Shown: positions 17,469 to 30,191, counted from the first letter of the stretch. The stretch is 64,000 nt of DNA from Achromobacter sp. Bel (GCF_012928505.1 NZ_JABBJN010000008.1:91119-155118), one strand, 5' to 3'. Made by a program: numbers and translations. The notes: generated from the letters alone by a model not told the origin.

Positions 17469-18689
17469 TCACTGCGCGCGCGTCCGCCGCCAGGGCGGCA
17501 ACGCCCCGATGGTCAGCGCGCGCAGGAACCACTCCACCGGGCCATAGGCATGGCGCCGCAGCCACCATGCGGACAACGGCAACTGTGTCGCAAAGATGGC
17601 CACCGCAATGCCAGTGGCCGCCAGCGGCGACACCGACGCGAACAGCCGCAGGCCCCAGCCTGTGAACAGGAAGGCGCAAACGACGGACTGCATCAGATAG
17701 TTGGTCAGCGCCATCCGGCCCGCCGGCGCCAACCACGCGCCGACGAATCCAAGGGCTCTTGTCCGCAGGGCCAGCAGGAAGGCGGCGGCGTACGACATGC
17801 TGAGCAACGGCGCGGTCAGCAGGTCCGCCGCCAGCCCGGGCAGTTCCCAGGCAGCGCCGGCGAACGGCAGCGCCGAGGTGGCGTACAGCGCCGACCCGGC
17901 CAATCCGGGCAGCAGCCCGAAGGCGCACAGCAGCCCCAGCGCGCGCGGCTGTCGCCAAGGATCCGCCAGCGCCTCGCGCCGGCCCAGCGCGTAGCCAACC
18001 AGGAACATTGCAAAAACGAACGGCCCCTGCACGAACAGGACCATGAACCAGACGCTCTCGGTCAATTCCTTGATGTGCTGCGCGATCGTCGTGCCGATGG
18101 TGCCGCGGTAGGCCTCGATGGAGGCCAGCGCTTCCGCCTTGTATAGCGCCTGGTAGCCAGCGGGCACGGGGTCCAGGAAACTCAAGAACCCCAGGATGGC
18201 CCACACTGACGCAGCTACCACGATCAGCCACAACGCGACGCGCAGCGCGCGCTGGGGCGCCATCCCGCGGCAAAGCAGCAGCCCCAGGCCCAGCAGCGAA
18301 TAGGTCAGCAAGATGTCGCCTTGGTAGAACAGCACTGCGTGCGCCGCGCCCAGCATCGCCAGCCCGGCCAGCCGCCGCAGGAAGCGCGGCGCAAAGGCCG
18401 CCTGGCTGCGCTCGGCCGCCGACATCTGCAGGGTGAAGCTATAGCCGAACAAGAAGGAGAACAGCAGATAGAACTTGGTCTCGAACAGCCACGCGATCAC
18501 CCAGCGCACGGCCAGGTCCAACGGACTGGAATAGGCGGGGTCGGTGATACCCGCGCCATAGAACGGCGACGAGAACACGCCGATATTCACGATCAGGATG
18601 CCAAAGAGCGCAAAGCCGCGCAATGCGTCCACATGGGCCAGACGGCTGGCGGGTTGAGGGGCGGCATGGGACTGAGGGGCGGCGCTCAT
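17469..18689 (-). CDS. DUF418-domain integral membrane protein
   Basis: A 406-residue membrane protein with about ten hydrophobic segments. It opens with RLAHVDALRGFALFGILIVN, the typical DUF418/acyltransferase-3-like entry, then FYLLFSFLFGYSF, and ends with the DUF418 block (GRMALTNYLMQSVVCAFLFTG, and GPVEWFLRALT). The family is widespread, and no biochemical function is established. It overlaps the upstream tetR-type gene by 4 bases, so it is that regulator's most likely target. It ends exactly where the convergent TRAP gene ends. Confidence 0.85.
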   Translation of the reverse strand: MSAAPQSHAAPQPASRLAHVDALRGFALFGILIVNIGVFSSPFYGAGITDPAYSSPLDLAVRWVIAWLFETKFYLLFSFLFGYSFTLQMSAAERSQAAFAPRFLRRLAGLAMLGAAHAVLFYQGDILLTYSLLGLGLLLCRGMAPQRALRVALWLIVVAASVWAILGFLSFLDPVPAGYQALYKAEALASIEAYRGTIGTTIAQHIKELTESVWFMVLFVQGPFVFAMFLVGYALGRREALADPWRQPRALGLLCAFGLLPGLAGSALYATSALPFAGAAWELPGLAADLLTAPLLSMSYAAAFLLALRTRALGFVGAWLAPAGRMALTNYLMQSVVCAFLFTGWGLRLFASVSPLAATGIAVAIFATQLPLSAWWLRRHAYGPVEWFLRALTIGALPPWRRTRAQ

Positions 18690-19330
18690 GCGCGGCCCTT
18701 CGCGGCTTGGCTGCGGCGCGGCGCGGGGCTTGCCGGCGTCGCGACGGGCGGCAGGCTGCGTTCCAGGGCCTGGTCCAGCAAACTGGCGGCAGCCTGGACA
18801 CCAAAAGCGGGATCCACCACCGACCGGCTGTAGACGCCGTCCAGCAGCAGCAACAGTACGTCCGCCATCTGCGCCAACGGCCGTGGGGCATTCTGCCCTT
18901 TCCAGACCGTCTCCAGCAGCGTCAGCAAGCCGGCCTTGCGCTCGGCCTCGTTCGCCATCACCAGCGCATGCACTCGGGGATTGCGCACCGCCTCGGCCAG
19001 CACTTCCATGCCCAGACGCACAAACGCCGGATCCTGATACAGCGCCAGTTGCCCGTCGACCCACTCGCGCAGGGCTTGGCCTGCGTCCGGCGCCGCGCCC
19101 GCCTCCCGCATCCGCGACCGGATCTCGTCGGTGTCGGAGGCGATCAGCGCCTCGATGAGGTCGGCCTTGCTGGCGTAGTAATGGAAAAGGTTGCCGGGGC
19201 TCATTGCCGCCTGCTTGCAAATCTGCGCGGTGGACGTGGCGTGGAAGCCGTTTTCGGCAAAGCAGCGCGCCGCGGCCTCCAGGATGTGGAGGCGGCGTTC
19301 CTGCTGTTTGATGGGGTCGGTTTTGCGCAT
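18686..19330 (-). CDS. TetR-family transcriptional regulator
   Basis: A 214-residue repressor-type protein. The N-terminal helix-turn-helix (about 10-57) reads ILEAAARCFAENGFHATSTAQICKQ with GNLFHYYASKADLIEAL. The C-terminal two thirds is a ligand-binding domain of unknown specificity, with a BetI-like layout. I use the ATG at 19330; an ATG two codons earlier is also possible. A 28-base inverted repeat begins 6 bases upstream and is a good candidate for self-repression. Overlap with the DUF418 gene is 4 bases. Confidence 0.88.
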   Translation of the reverse strand: MRKTDPIKQQERRLHILEAAARCFAENGFHATSTAQICKQAAMSPGNLFHYYASKADLIEALIASDTDEIRSRMREAGAAPDAGQALREWVDGQLALYQDPAFVRLGMEVLAEAVRNPRVHALVMANEAERKAGLLTLLETVWKGQNAPRPLAQMADVLLLLLDGVYSRSVVDPAFGVQAAASLLDQALERSLPPVATPASPAPRRSQAAKGRA

Positions 19331-19335
19331 GGCCA

Positions 19336-19363
19336 TTAATAGACTGATTGATCTATCTATTAA
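19336..19363. promoter_or_regulatory. Inverted-repeat operator of the tetR-type gene
   Basis: TTAATAGA and TCTATTAA are perfect 8-base arms with a 12-base centre that itself is partly symmetric (11 of 14 half-site positions match). It sits just upstream of the start codon, where bound repressor would block transcription. The AT-rich site stands out in its GC-rich surroundings. Confidence 0.65.
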
Positions 19364-19387
19364 ATAGCAGGCCATGGAATCCGGTCA

Positions 19388-19415
19388 AGAAAAAAGGCGG
19401 GCCATTCGGCCCGCC
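19388..19415 (-). terminator. Terminator of parC
   Basis: GGCGGGCC/GGCCCGCC with an ATTC loop, followed in the minus direction by a U-run (A-run at 19388-19395). It lies about 60 bases past the parC stop and just before the tetR-type regulatory region. Confidence 0.9.
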
Positions 19416-19473
19416 TTCCCTTATTGCCCTGCTGCACAATCGGGCAGTACCCGATTGCGGCTCCGAAGCGCCC

Positions 19474-21804
19474 TCACCCCAGCACGGGCGACAACACCGG
19501 CTGCTTGGGGCGCACATCCAGTTGGCGGCCCTTGCGCGCGCGTTTGCCCACATAGGGGGTCAGCGCCTCGCCGGCCAGGATGTCCTCGGTCACCTTATTG
19601 CGGTAGATGCCCGTGGCACGCAGGCCGTGGGCGCCAATCGGCACGGTCTGTTCCAATTTGTCCGAGGCGTCCAGGCCCATCAGGATCGTGCCGCGTCCGC
19701 CGCCCGACAAGGATTTGCACTCGTCCAGGCCGAAGACCAGGAACTTGCCCTTGGCCGACAGCAGCGCCAACTGCGTGGCGCCGTCGAACAGCGGCACCGG
19801 GCGCAGCATCTCGTCGCCCGCCTCCAGGGTGATGAACTGCTTGCCGGCGCGCTGGCGGCTGACCATGTCTGCCAGCTTGGCCGCAAAGCCGTAGCCGCCG
19901 CGCGTGGCCAGCAGCCAACGCGTATCCGGCGCCGCGGCGATGGTATGGACGATACGCGTGCCCGATTCCAGGTCGATCATGGTGGTGACCGGCTGGCCGT
20001 CGCCGCGCGCCGAGGGCAGCCCCCCGACCGGCACGGAATACACCCGGCCGTTGTCGCCCATCGCGATCAGCGTATCGGTGGTGCGGCATTCAAAGGCGCC
20101 GTACAGGTCGTCGCCCTGCTTGAAGCCAAATTGCGAGGCGTCGTGGCCATGGCCCTGCCGGGCGCGCAGCCAGCCCTTTTGCGACACGACGACCGTGACG
20201 GGTTCGTCCAGCACCTTGGTTTCCAGCACGGCGCGCTCGGCCGTTTCGATCAGGGTGCGGCGGTCATCGCCGTATTGCTTGGCATCTGCCTCGATTTCCT
20301 TGATCAGCAGGCGCTTGAGCGTCGCCGGATTGTCCAGCAGCTCTTGCAGCGACACTTGATCCTTGCGCTTGTCGGCCAGCTCTTGCTCGATCTTGAAGCC
20401 TTCAAGACGGGCCAACTGGCGCAAGCGCATTTCCAGGATGTCTTCAGCCTGGCGCTCGGACAGCTTGAAGCGCTCCATCAACGCGGCGCGGGGCTCGTCG
20501 GATTCGCGGATCGTCTGGATGACTTCGTCCACGTTCAGGTAGACCAGCATGCGGCCTTCCAGCACGTGGATGCGGTCGGTGACCTTGTCCAGGCGGAAAC
20601 GCGTGCGGCGCACGACCGTGTTGGTGCGGAATGCCACCCATTCGACGAGGATGTCGCGCAGGCCCTTCTGGCGCGGCCGGCCGTCGGTGCCGATGCACAC
20701 CAGGTTGATCGACGAACTGCTTTCCATGCTGGTCTGCGCCAGCAGCGTGTTGACGAATTCGTCGCGATCCACGCGCGAGGTCTTCGGTTCGAAGACGAGG
20801 CGCACGGCGGCGTCCTTGCCGGATTCGTCGCGTACCGCGTCCAGCAGGTTCAGCATGACCGCCTTGGCCTGCGTCTGCTCGGGCGTCAGGCTCTTCTTGC
20901 CCGACTTGACCTTGGGGTTGGTGATTTCCTCGATCTCTTCCAGGACCTTCTGGCCCGACGTGCCCGGCGGCAGTTCAGTGATCACCAGTTGCCATTGGCC
21001 GCGCGCCATTTCCTCGAACTGCCAGCGCGCGCGCACCTTCAGCGAACCGCGGCCCGCGCGGTAGATCTGCGCAATATCGGCGGCGGGCGTAATGATCTGA
21101 CCACCGCCGGCGAAGTCGGGGCCGGGGATCATGGCGTGCAGCTCTTCGTCCGGCAATTGCGGGTGCTTGATCAGCGCCACGCAGGCCTGGGCCACTTCAC
21201 GCAGGTTGTGCGACGGGATTTCGGTGGCCATGCCGACCGCGATGCCCGACGCGCCGTTCAGCAGCATGACGGGCAAGCGCGCCGGCAGCATCTGCGGCTC
21301 TTGCTGGCTGCCGTCATAGTTGGGCACGAAGTCCACCGTGCCCTCGTCCAGCTCGTCCAGCAGCAGTTTGGCGATAGGCGTCAGGCGGGCTTCGGTGTAT
21401 CGCATCGCGGCGGCGTTGTCGCCGTCGCGCGAACCGAAGTTGCCCTGGCCGTCGATCAGCGGATAGCGCAGCGAAAAATCCTGTGCCATGCGCACCATGG
21501 CGTCGTAGGCGGCCTGGTCGCCGTGCGGGTGGTATTTACCCAGCACGTCGCCCACGACGCGTGCCGATTTCACGGGCTTGGCGCCTGCGGCCAGCCCCAT
21601 GGCCTGCATGGCGAACAGGATGCGGCGCTGCACGGGTTTCTGCCCGTCGCCCACGTCGGGCAAGGCGCGGCCCCGCACGACGGAAACCGCATAGTCCAGA
21701 TAGGCCTGCTCGGCGTAGCGCGCCAGCGTGATGGCCGCGTTGGCGTCGCCATCGCCGTCAGGCGGGGTGGGGTCGAACAAGCCGGGTTGATTGCTGTCGG
21801 TCAT
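19474..21804 (-). CDS. parC: DNA topoisomerase IV subunit A
   Basis: A 776-residue type IIA topoisomerase subunit that cuts and rejoins DNA to decatenate daughter chromosomes. The N-terminal breakage-reunion domain has [20 protein letters not shown] and the catalytic Tyr136 in [10 protein letters not shown]. The C-terminal part (about 510-776) has the beta-pinwheel blades. In the quinolone-binding region the sequence is [12 protein letters not shown]: the position of E. coli Ser80 is Gln97 and that of Glu84 is Asp101. It is the last gene of a parE-ycxB-like-parC unit and has its own terminator. Confidence 0.97.
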   Translation of the reverse strand: MTDSNQPGLFDPTPPDGDGDANAAITLARYAEQAYLDYAVSVVRGRALPDVGDGQKPVQRRILFAMQAMGLAAGAKPVKSARVVGDVLGKYHPHGDQAAYDAMVRMAQDFSLRYPLIDGQGNFGSRDGDNAAAMRYTEARLTPIAKLLLDELDEGTVDFVPNYDGSQQEPQMLPARLPVMLLNGASGIAVGMATEIPSHNLREVAQACVALIKHPQLPDEELHAMIPGPDFAGGGQIITPAADIAQIYRAGRGSLKVRARWQFEEMARGQWQLVITELPPGTSGQKVLEEIEEITNPKVKSGKKSLTPEQTQAKAVMLNLLDAVRDESGKDAAVRLVFEPKTSRVDRDEFVNTLLAQTSMESSSSINLVCIGTDGRPRQKGLRDILVEWVAFRTNTVVRRTRFRLDKVTDRIHVLEGRMLVYLNVDEVIQTIRESDEPRAALMERFKLSERQAEDILEMRLRQLARLEGFKIEQELADKRKDQVSLQELLDNPATLKRLLIKEIEADAKQYGDDRRTLIETAERAVLETKVLDEPVTVVVSQKGWLRARQGHGHDASQFGFKQGDDLYGAFECRTTDTLIAMGDNGRVYSVPVGGLPSARGDGQPVTTMIDLESGTRIVHTIAAAPDTRWLLATRGGYGFAAKLADMVSRQRAGKQFITLEAGDEMLRPVPLFDGATQLALLSAKGKFLVFGLDECKSLSGGGRGTILMGLDASDKLEQTVPIGAHGLRATGIYRNKVTEDILAGEALTPYVGKRARKGRQLDVRPKQPVLSPVLG

Positions 21805-21848
21805 GATGGTTCAGGTAGACAAATTCATCGAAACGGCGTCAATGCGCC

Positions 21849-22444
21849 TCAAGCGGACGGCGCCAACTGCGTATCGGCGACGTGCGCGCGCAACTGGGCG
21901 CGCACCGCCGCCAACGTCGCGGCGTCCTGGCCGCGCTTGGGAATGATCACGCCCTGCAGGGTGCCCAGGATGACGTAAAGATGCTGCGGGGTTTCCTCGA
22001 CCCGGCGGATATCGGACCACTCCATGCGCCCGGAAGCGCTGGTGGTCGTGTCCAAGATGCCCTCGGGCCCGAATTCCAGTTGATGCCGGCCCAGGAACAG
22101 GTCGTCGGGCTGCTTTTTCAGCATCCGCCGCGTATTCATCCTGACCAGCGGTGGCAGGGCGAACTCGTACGCCAGCGCCAGCAGCGCCAGGATGCCCAGC
22201 CCCACCGCCAGCCCCTCGAAGTACACGGGCAATATCCGTCCCCAGTCCGGCCCCTTGCCGTCCCAGGTCTGCCAGATCAGGTAGGCCAGCAAGGCCACGA
22301 TCATCAGGACCGCGAAACGCAGATGGGACCGGTAGCGGCGGCGCCGCAATTCAGGCCGTTTGTACACGTAGGCCGCAAATTCCGCATAGTCGTCGGCCGT
22401 CATGTCGACGGTCATCCGGGCTTGCCCGGGCGTGGTGGACGTCA

Positions 22445-22445
<1 letters not shown>
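21849..22445 (-). CDS. YcxB-like membrane protein between the topoisomerase IV genes
   Basis: A 198-residue protein with two transmembrane helices (about 45-63 and 76-97) and a C-terminal YcxB-type domain (about 110-190: GPEGILDTTTSASGRMEWSDIRRV, YVILGTLQGVIIPKR). Family members are small membrane proteins without a known role. The ATG at 22445 shares one base with the parE stop (TGATG), which indicates translational coupling and fixes the start. It is followed 44 bases later by parC. Confidence 0.75.
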
Positions 22446-24406
<1,961 letters not shown>

Positions 24407-24601
24407 GTTATCCCCAACATCTGTGGAAAAAAACCGACATTTTACGGATAAGCCTAGATTCTGCGCGGCTCCCAGTGGGATGCGCACGACCTGACCAGCT
24501 CCGAATTCGGTAGGATGATGACAGTCACAGCCAGCGCGTCAGGGCTCAATCACCCGAATCACGACGACTGCGCCGCAACATCCTACACAAAACCAGCAAA
24601 C

Positions 24602-24649
24602 CCTGTTGTTATTAACAGTGGTATGCCTGTTGTTATTGACAGTGGTATG
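24602..24649. repeat. Tandem duplication of a 24-base promoter-region element
   Basis: Two adjacent 24-base copies (24602-24625 and 24626-24649), differing at one base (TTAACA against TTGACA). Each carries GTTGTTATT, TNACA and TGGTATG. The element is AT-rich and lies between the divergent parE and trxA genes. The rest of this gene-free stretch (24407-24733) shows a GC-rich parE leader and the hairpin at 24682-24709, and nothing else I can name. Confidence 0.8.
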
Positions 24650-24651
24650 CT
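24643..24651 (+). promoter_or_regulatory. Extended -10 promoter candidate for trxA-rho
   Basis: TGGTATGCT at the end of the second 24-base copy matches an extended -10 (TGN plus TATGCT). The first copy provides the same TGGTATG, followed by CC. No convincing -35 lies 17 bases upstream, as is usual for extended -10 promoters. It is about 85 bases ahead of trxA. Confidence 0.4.
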
Positions 24652-24681
24652 TTAATCCATTCCACATACAAGAACAACGGC

Positions 24682-24709
24682 AAGGCGCGTCCCTTTTTAC
24701 GCGCCTTTT
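24682..24709 (+). other. Terminator-like hairpin in the trxA leader
   Basis: AAGGCGCGT/ACGCGCCTT pairs perfectly over 9 bases with an 8-base loop rich in T; the right arm runs into TTTT before GCTG. It stands between the probable promoter and the trxA ATG, 25 bases before the latter. It could act as an attenuator or shape the leader; the U-tract is short, so strong termination is not certain. Confidence 0.5.
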
Positions 24710-24733
24710 GCTGCCGAACCGAGAATCACCATC

Positions 24734-25060
24734 ATGAGCGACCAAATCAAGAACGTCAGTGACGCAAGCTTCGATGCCGATGTGTTGAAATCCGGCCAGC
24801 CGGTGCTGGTGGACTACTGGGCTGCCTGGTGCGGCCCCTGCAAGATGATTGCCCCGATCCTGGAAGAAGTCGCCACCGAGTACGCAGGTCGCCTGACGAT
24901 CGCGAAGCTGAACGTGGACGAAAACCAGGGCACCGCCACCAAATATGGCATCCGCGGCATCCCGACCCTTATGCTCTTTAAAGACGGCCAAGCCGCCGCC
25001 ACCAAAGTTGGCGCGCTGTCGAAGTCGCAACTCACCGCATTCCTGGACGGCGCGTTGTAA
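24734..25060 (+). CDS. trxA: Thioredoxin 1
   Basis: A 108-residue cytoplasmic thiol-disulfide oxidoreductase with the active-site motif WCGPC (Cys33 and Cys36), preceded by VLVDYWAA and followed by the cis-proline segment [14 protein letters not shown]. It reduces ribonucleotide reductase, peroxiredoxins and other proteins, and is itself reduced by thioredoxin reductase. Length fits exactly. It lies 117 bases upstream of rho in the same direction; the trxA-rho pairing is common in proteobacteria. Confidence 0.97.
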   Translation: MSDQIKNVSDASFDADVLKSGQPVLVDYWAAWCGPCKMIAPILEEVATEYAGRLTIAKLNVDENQGTATKYGIRGIPTLMLFKDGQAAATKVGALSKSQLTAFLDGAL

Positions 25061-25177
25061 ACTGCGTGCTGTGAACGAAGGCGCCGCCCTGGAGGCGGCG
25101 CTCATTCAATACCGCGCGAGCCCGTCCGTGGCGCGCCGCCAGAGCCCTCCTTTACTTTTCCCCCACCAATCACCGCG

Positions 25178-26437
25178 ATGCACCTCAACGAACTGAAGGC
25201 GCTGCATGTCTCGCAGCTGCTGGAAATGGCCGCTGGCCTGGAAATCGAGAACGCCAACCGCCTGCGCAAGCAGGAATTGATGTTCGCCATCATGAAACGG
25301 CGCGCCAAGCAAGGCGAGCAGATCTTTGGCGACGGCGTCCTGGAAGTCCTGCCCGACGGCTTCGGTTTCCTGCGCTCGCCCGAGACCTCGTATCTGGCCA
25401 GCACGGACGACATCTACATCTCGCCGTCGCAGATCCGCCGTTTCAACCTGCACACCGGCGACTCGATCGAAGGTGAAGTCCGCACGCCGAAGGATGGCGA
25501 GCGCTACTTCGCGCTCGTCAAGGTGGACAAGGTCAACGGCGTGGCGCCCGAAGCGATCAAGCATCGCATCATGTTCGAGAACCTGACGCCGCTGCACCCG
25601 AACCGGACGATGCGTCTGGAACGCGACATCAAGAGCGAAGAGAACCTCACGGGCCGTATCCTCGACGTCTTCGCCCCGATCGGCATGGGCCAGCGCGGCC
25701 TGATCGTCGCCAGCCCCAAGTCGGGCAAGACGGTGATGATGCAGCACATCGCGCACGCCATCACCACCAACTACCCCGACGCGGTCATGATCGTCCTGCT
25801 GGTCGATGAACGCCCGGAAGAAGTGACCGAAATGCAACGCACGGTGCGCGGCGAAGTGGTGGCGTCGACCTTCGACGAACCCGCTACCCGTCACGTGCAA
25901 GTGGCCGAAATGGTCATCGAAAAGGCCAAGCGCCTGGTCGAAATGAAGAAGGACGTCGTGATCCTGCTGGACTCGATCACCCGTCTGGCCCGCGCCTACA
26001 ACACGGTTGTGCCGGCCTCCGGCAAGGTGCTGACTGGCGGTGTGGACGCCAACGCCCTGCAACGCCCCAAGCGCTTCTTCGGCGCGGCCCGCAACCTGGA
26101 AGAAGGCGGCTCGCTGACCATCCTGGGGACGGCGCTGATCGAAACCGGCAGCCGCATGGACGAAGTCATCTACGAAGAATTCAAGGGTACGGGCAACTCC
26201 GAAGTCCACCTTGAGCGTCGTCTGGCTGAAAAGCGCGTCTACCCGTCGATCAACCTGAACAAGTCGGGCACCCGCCGCGAAGAACTGCTGATCGCGCCGG
26301 ACCTGCTGCAAAAGGTCTGGGTGCTGCGCAAGTTCATCCACGACATGGATGAAGTGCAGTCCATGGAGTTCATCCTGGACAAGATGCGCGCCACCAAGAC
26401 CAATGCCGAATTCTTCGACATGATGAAGAAGAAGTAA
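25178..26437 (+). CDS. rho: Transcription termination factor Rho
   Basis: A 419-residue hexameric RNA helicase. The N-terminal RNA-binding half has [18 protein letters not shown], the cold-shock-like [16 protein letters not shown], and [12 protein letters not shown]. The motor half shows the Walker A loop [42 protein letters not shown] (Walker B), and [20 protein letters not shown] (the RNA-contacting region). Length matches E. coli Rho (419). It ends before an exceptionally long perfect hairpin, so the gene for Rho itself stops at an intrinsic terminator. Confidence 0.98.
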   Translation: MHLNELKALHVSQLLEMAAGLEIENANRLRKQELMFAIMKRRAKQGEQIFGDGVLEVLPDGFGFLRSPETSYLASTDDIYISPSQIRRFNLHTGDSIEGEVRTPKDGERYFALVKVDKVNGVAPEAIKHRIMFENLTPLHPNRTMRLERDIKSEENLTGRILDVFAPIGMGQRGLIVASPKSGKTVMMQHIAHAITTNYPDAVMIVLLVDERPEEVTEMQRTVRGEVVASTFDEPATRHVQVAEMVIEKAKRLVEMKKDVVILLDSITRLARAYNTVVPASGKVLTGGVDANALQRPKRFFGAARNLEEGGSLTILGTALIETGSRMDEVIYEEFKGTGNSEVHLERRLAEKRVYPSINLNKSGTRREELLIAPDLLQKVWVLRKFIHDMDEVQSMEFILDKMRATKTNAEFFDMMKKK

Positions 26438-26444
26438 GACAGGT

Positions 26445-26492
26445 CTCGCCCCATGAAAAAACCGCCGTCAGGCGGTTTTTTCATGGGGCGAG
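26445..26492. terminator. Very long bidirectional terminator between rho and yhdP
   Basis: A perfect 22-base stem with a GTCA loop (26467-26470). The lower stem holds six A on the left and six T on the right, so on either strand the GC-rich hairpin CCGCC/GGCGG is followed by six U. It separates two convergent genes (rho ends at 26437, yhdP at 26502). Confidence 0.95.
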
Positions 26493-26501
26493 AAAACGGG
26501 A

Positions 26502-29500
26502 TCAGTGCTCGATATATTGGGGAATGCGGCTGCGAGGTGCCGAATCGGCGGGCCGCGGGGTCTGCTTGTCCGGCGCCTTGCCCGATCCGTCGATGGGTTC
26601 GATCCGGGGATCGTCCCAGTTGCCGGTCACCGAATATTCCATGGTCATCGCCCGCGCCAGCGGCTGCTTGAGCAGCCATTGCGTGACAAATGCGCCCAGG
26701 CCGATCAGCGGATTCACGGCCAGCGCGGTCACCATCGCCGCGCCGCTGGCGTCCAGGTTGGGGATCACCACCGCCTTCAGGTCCCAGCGCTCGCGGATGA
26801 TATTGACGCCGCCCGCCAGAACGATCGCGGCCACGGGGCCGTTGATCTTGTAGCCTTCGGTGGACATCAGCCCGTCCGCCATCTTCACGCGCCCGCGGAT
26901 GGTGTCGAACGGGAACCCGTCGCGCAGCAGATTGGTCGGATTCACGTCCAGCCGGGCCAGCCGCTGCAGCGATTGCAGCGACAACAACTCCAGCAGCCGC
27001 GCCGTGCGGGAATTCACATGCATGAAGCGGCCCTTGTCCAGGCTGATATCGACCTCGCCCGCCACGTCAGCGATATTGTGGGTCCAAGGCAGGTTGCGCC
27101 ACGTCGCCTTGCCCACCGCCGAGCCTTCGCCCCCGGACACCATGTTCTCGAAACCGATCCGGGTCATGAATTTTCCCAGGTCGACAAACTTGGCCGTGGC
27201 GTCCACGGTCAGACCCCGGTCGGGCCCATCCAGGCTCCAATTGCCCGTGGCGTTCAGGTTGGCGGCGTCGTTGATAATCGACAGCTTGTCCAGGCGCCAC
27301 TGCCGGCCGCGCTCCAGATTGGTGCCGACCACTTGAAGTTCTCCCAAGTTCTTGCCGTACAGGAAAAATTCCTTGGCTTGCAGGTCGATCGCGGGGATAT
27401 CCGACAAGTCGTTGCCGGACGCCAGGGCCTTGTCCGCCTCGTTGGTGTCGTCGGCGCCCCCGAACGACAGGTGCTTCATGCGGGCAGTGATCTGGCCCGC
27501 GATCGCGCCCGATGCCTCCCGCCACTCCAATGATCCCGCCGCCTGGCGCGACGTGATGTCCACGCGCCACTGCGCCGGCCCCGGGCGCGTTGCATACAGG
27601 GTCAGGTCGTTCAGCGTGTAGCCGCTCGCGTGCAGCAGGCCGGTCGCCACGCTGATGCGCTCGGGCTCCGGGAAGACCGGCTGCGCCGCCGCTTTCTTGG
27701 CGCCGCCCTTGCCTGCAGGCGTGTCGAACCCGTCCAGCACGGTTTCCCAACTGTCCAGGTCCAGTTCCGGCAGGCTGGCGTTCAGGCTCATCCCGCGTTC
27801 GGGAAGGCTGGCGGGGCGGCCGACGCCCAACGCCCCTCGGGCGAAATAGGACCGGGCCGCATCGCCAGGATCGCGTTCGAACAACGCATTGACGTTGTCC
27901 CCGAGGCTGGCCGTCAGCCAGCGACGGCCCTTGGCGCCACGGTCCTGCGCCGCGCCCCATTGCAGCTTCAGCAATTGCGAAGACGAGGCGGGCTTGCCAA
28001 CGGGCGCCGGCATATCGATCGCCATGCCGGCCAAGTCGGACTCTAACGAGATCTCGACCGAACCGCCCTTCTGGTATCCCACCCGGCCCTTGTAGGCGGC
28101 CCTGCCGCTGAAGCGCGACATGGACGGCGTATTGCTCAACTGCGACAACCCCGAGCCAGCCAAGGTACCGTCGAAATGCAGGGCGTCGGCACTGTGGGCC
28201 AACGTGCCGAAGATCTTGACCGGGCCGCCCAGGAACTGGGCGCGGATATCCTTGGCCTGCACGCCCTTTTCCGAGAATTCCAGATCGCCGTGCATCTGGC
28301 TCAGCAAGGGCATTTCGGGCATGAAGGTGAAGGTATTGTCCGCGAACACGATACGTCCCTGAACCTGGGTGTCGTCCGTGTTCAGCAACGGTACCTTCAA
28401 CTTCAGCGGCATGCGCCAGTCGCCGGTCCCGCGCGCCTCGTCCAAGGCGCCATCCAGCAGCCCGCCCAACGGAGAATTCGCCGCCATCGCCAGATAAGCC
28501 GGCACGGGGCCCGAGGTCTCGCCGTCGAGCAGGAGTTCGGAGTCATGCTCCATATCGGGAATCGTGGCCGATATGGCGCCCAGGCTGACCGTTTGACCGG
28601 GTCCGGTATGGGCCATGGCGCCGCCCGGGCTGTCCAGCGTCAAACTCACTTTGTCGACGCGGAAACTGCCCGAGAGGTTCTCCAGCATGGGCCAGCCCTT
28701 GCGAGGCGGCCGCGCTGGCGCGTAATCGACTTTGGCCCCCGTATAGGCGCCCGCAATGACGAATTCACCTTCGACGCCGGGCGAACTGAAGGGAAAGTCG
28801 TCCAGGTCCCCTTTTAGCGTAATGGCGGCAGACCGCATTTCACCCGCCGGCAAGCCGGTGGCCAGCCACTCTCGGGCGTCCGCATTGACCTCCAGCGGCA
28901 GGTAACGATGGATGGCCGGCATGGCCCCACGCACCATGGTGCCGCGCATGTCCACGCTGCCCGCAGCCGTCTTGCCCTCGCGCCGCCATTGGCCCTGCAA
29001 ACGCACGTCCAGGTCATCGTTGAGCACATGCAATTGCGCCACGTCCACGAACCAGTTCTGGGCATCCGGCCCCTTGATCCGGGCATCCAGCGCCAGTTCG
29101 CGCGCCGCCAGCGTGGGTTCTTCGAACACGCCCGGCAGCGTCACCCGCAGCTGCTGCACCGCCCCCTTGATCGACGCGTCCGCCGCGCCCGGACTGCGTG
29201 CGAGCGGCACGTCTTGGATCTGCACGAAGTCGCCGGGCAGGCCCTGTATGCGGAACTGGCCCGAAGCACCGCTTACCGCGGGGCCGTCCTTGCCCGCCGA
29301 CCAGTTCACGCCCCTGACGGCGATGTCCGAGGTCAATTCGGTGAATTTGCCCCGATCCAGTTGCAGCCATGCCCGGCCCGCGATCCGGCCAGCAACCTGG
29401 GGCGGCTTCACCCAGGGCGCCCAGGCCAGCGGCTCGACGTCATCGGCTTCGGCGTAAAGCTGCCCGCTCCAGTTCGCGGGATTGGCGGCGTTCGCGGCGA

Positions 29501-30191
29501 ACAGGCTGCGATTGAACTCCCCACGCAGCTCCACCTTGCGGGCCAAGGCCTCGCCGGCGGAGGCCTGCAGCGCGAAGCGGTGCGACAGGCTGCCGTTTCG
29601 CATCAGGAAATCCACGCCGTTCAAGGTCAGCGCCGGCGCTTGACGCAAATCGTCCTGCCAGACGACGGTCGCGTCGCGTATCAGCAATTCACGCTGGGCG
29701 ACCAGCCAACGCAAAGTCGGGTGATTCAGGTCGGACTGGTGGTCGCTGGCGTTCAGGTCGATGTCCTGCCCGGCTATCCAAAGATGGTTGGCGGAATCGC
29801 GCCGCAACGTCAGTTCAGGTTTTTCCACCCGCAGGCGCACCAGCGTGGGCGACAACGCCAAGATGCTGCGCCAGGCCAGCACGGCCGACACGGAGGGCAG
29901 GGTCAACACCGGCGCGGCGTCGTCGTCAAACACCTGCACGGCGGTAAGATCAAGCTTGGGATTCAGCCCCTGCCAGTTGGCCTGGATGCCGCCGATGGCG
30001 ACCCGGGCGCCCAGCGCCTGGCTGGCGTAGGCCTCGATCTGCGGACGCCATTGGTCCACCCGAGGCAACACCCAGTAACGGACGCCCAGGAACCCGATGG
30101 CCACCACGCCATAAAGTGTCAGCGCGACCCAAAACAGGCAGCAGAGCACGCGACGCGCGTGCGGCGTGGGAGCAGTATTTGAAACAGACAC
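26502..30191 (-). CDS. yhdP: YhdP-family AsmA-like envelope protein
   Basis: A 1229-residue protein with one N-terminal transmembrane helix (about 15-38, [20 protein letters not shown]) and a long, mostly beta-strand periplasmic region. It starts with the DUF3971 pattern ([27 protein letters not shown]) and ends with an AsmA-type C-terminal region. YhdP of E. coli (about 1270 residues) is one of the AsmA-like proteins that bridge the periplasm and move phospholipids to the outer membrane. It is divergent from glnE and ends at the strong terminator shared with rho. Length and domain order fit the family; function is by homology. Confidence 0.88.
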   Translation of the reverse strand: MSVSNTAPTPHARRVLCCLFWVALTLYGVVAIGFLGVRYWVLPRVDQWRPQIEAYASQALGARVAIGGIQANWQGLNPKLDLTAVQVFDDDAAPVLTLPSVSAVLAWRSILALSPTLVRLRVEKPELTLRRDSANHLWIAGQDIDLNASDHQSDLNHPTLRWLVAQRELLIRDATVVWQDDLRQAPALTLNGVDFLMRNGSLSHRFALQASAGEALARKVELRGEFNRSLFAANAANPANWSGQLYAEADDVEPLAWAPWVKPPQVAGRIAGRAWLQLDRGKFTELTSDIAVRGVNWSAGKDGPAVSGASGQFRIQGLPGDFVQIQDVPLARSPGAADASIKGAVQQLRVTLPGVFEEPTLAARELALDARIKGPDAQNWFVDVAQLHVLNDDLDVRLQGQWRREGKTAAGSVDMRGTMVRGAMPAIHRYLPLEVNADAREWLATGLPAGEMRSAAITLKGDLDDFPFSSPGVEGEFVIAGAYTGAKVDYAPARPPRKGWPMLENLSGSFRVDKVSLTLDSPGGAMAHTGPGQTVSLGAISATIPDMEHDSELLLDGETSGPVPAYLAMAANSPLGGLLDGALDEARGTGDWRMPLKLKVPLLNTDDTQVQGRIVFADNTFTFMPEMPLLSQMHGDLEFSEKGVQAKDIRAQFLGGPVKIFGTLAHSADALHFDGTLAGSGLSQLSNTPSMSRFSGRAAYKGRVGYQKGGSVEISLESDLAGMAIDMPAPVGKPASSSQLLKLQWGAAQDRGAKGRRWLTASLGDNVNALFERDPGDAARSYFARGALGVGRPASLPERGMSLNASLPELDLDSWETVLDGFDTPAGKGGAKKAAAQPVFPEPERISVATGLLHASGYTLNDLTLYATRPGPAQWRVDITSRQAAGSLEWREASGAIAGQITARMKHLSFGGADDTNEADKALASGNDLSDIPAIDLQAKEFFLYGKNLGELQVVGTNLERGRQWRLDKLSIINDAANLNATGNWSLDGPDRGLTVDATAKFVDLGKFMTRIGFENMVSGGEGSAVGKATWRNLPWTHNIADVAGEVDISLDKGRFMHVNSRTARLLELLSLQSLQRLARLDVNPTNLLRDGFPFDTIRGRVKMADGLMSTEGYKINGPVAAIVLAGGVNIIRERWDLKAVVIPNLDASGAAMVTALAVNPLIGLGAFVTQWLLKQPLARAMTMEYSVTGNWDDPRIEPIDGSGKAPDKQTPRPADSAPRSRIPQYIEH

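Noticed and set aside
19348..21978. Long open frame of 876 codons on the plus strand opposite parC
   Set aside because: It is a product of high GC content and codon bias on the opposite strand. It is low in sequence complexity (His/Gln/Arg/Val rich), has no domain features, and parC on the other strand is certain.
24602..24649. Start of a CRISPR array
   Set aside because: The two 24-base copies are directly adjacent with no spacer and there are no more copies or cas genes. It is a simple tandem duplication.
24682..24709. Riboswitch in the trxA leader
   Set aside because: Only a single hairpin with a T-tail is seen; there is no conserved aptamer-like structure that I can recognise.
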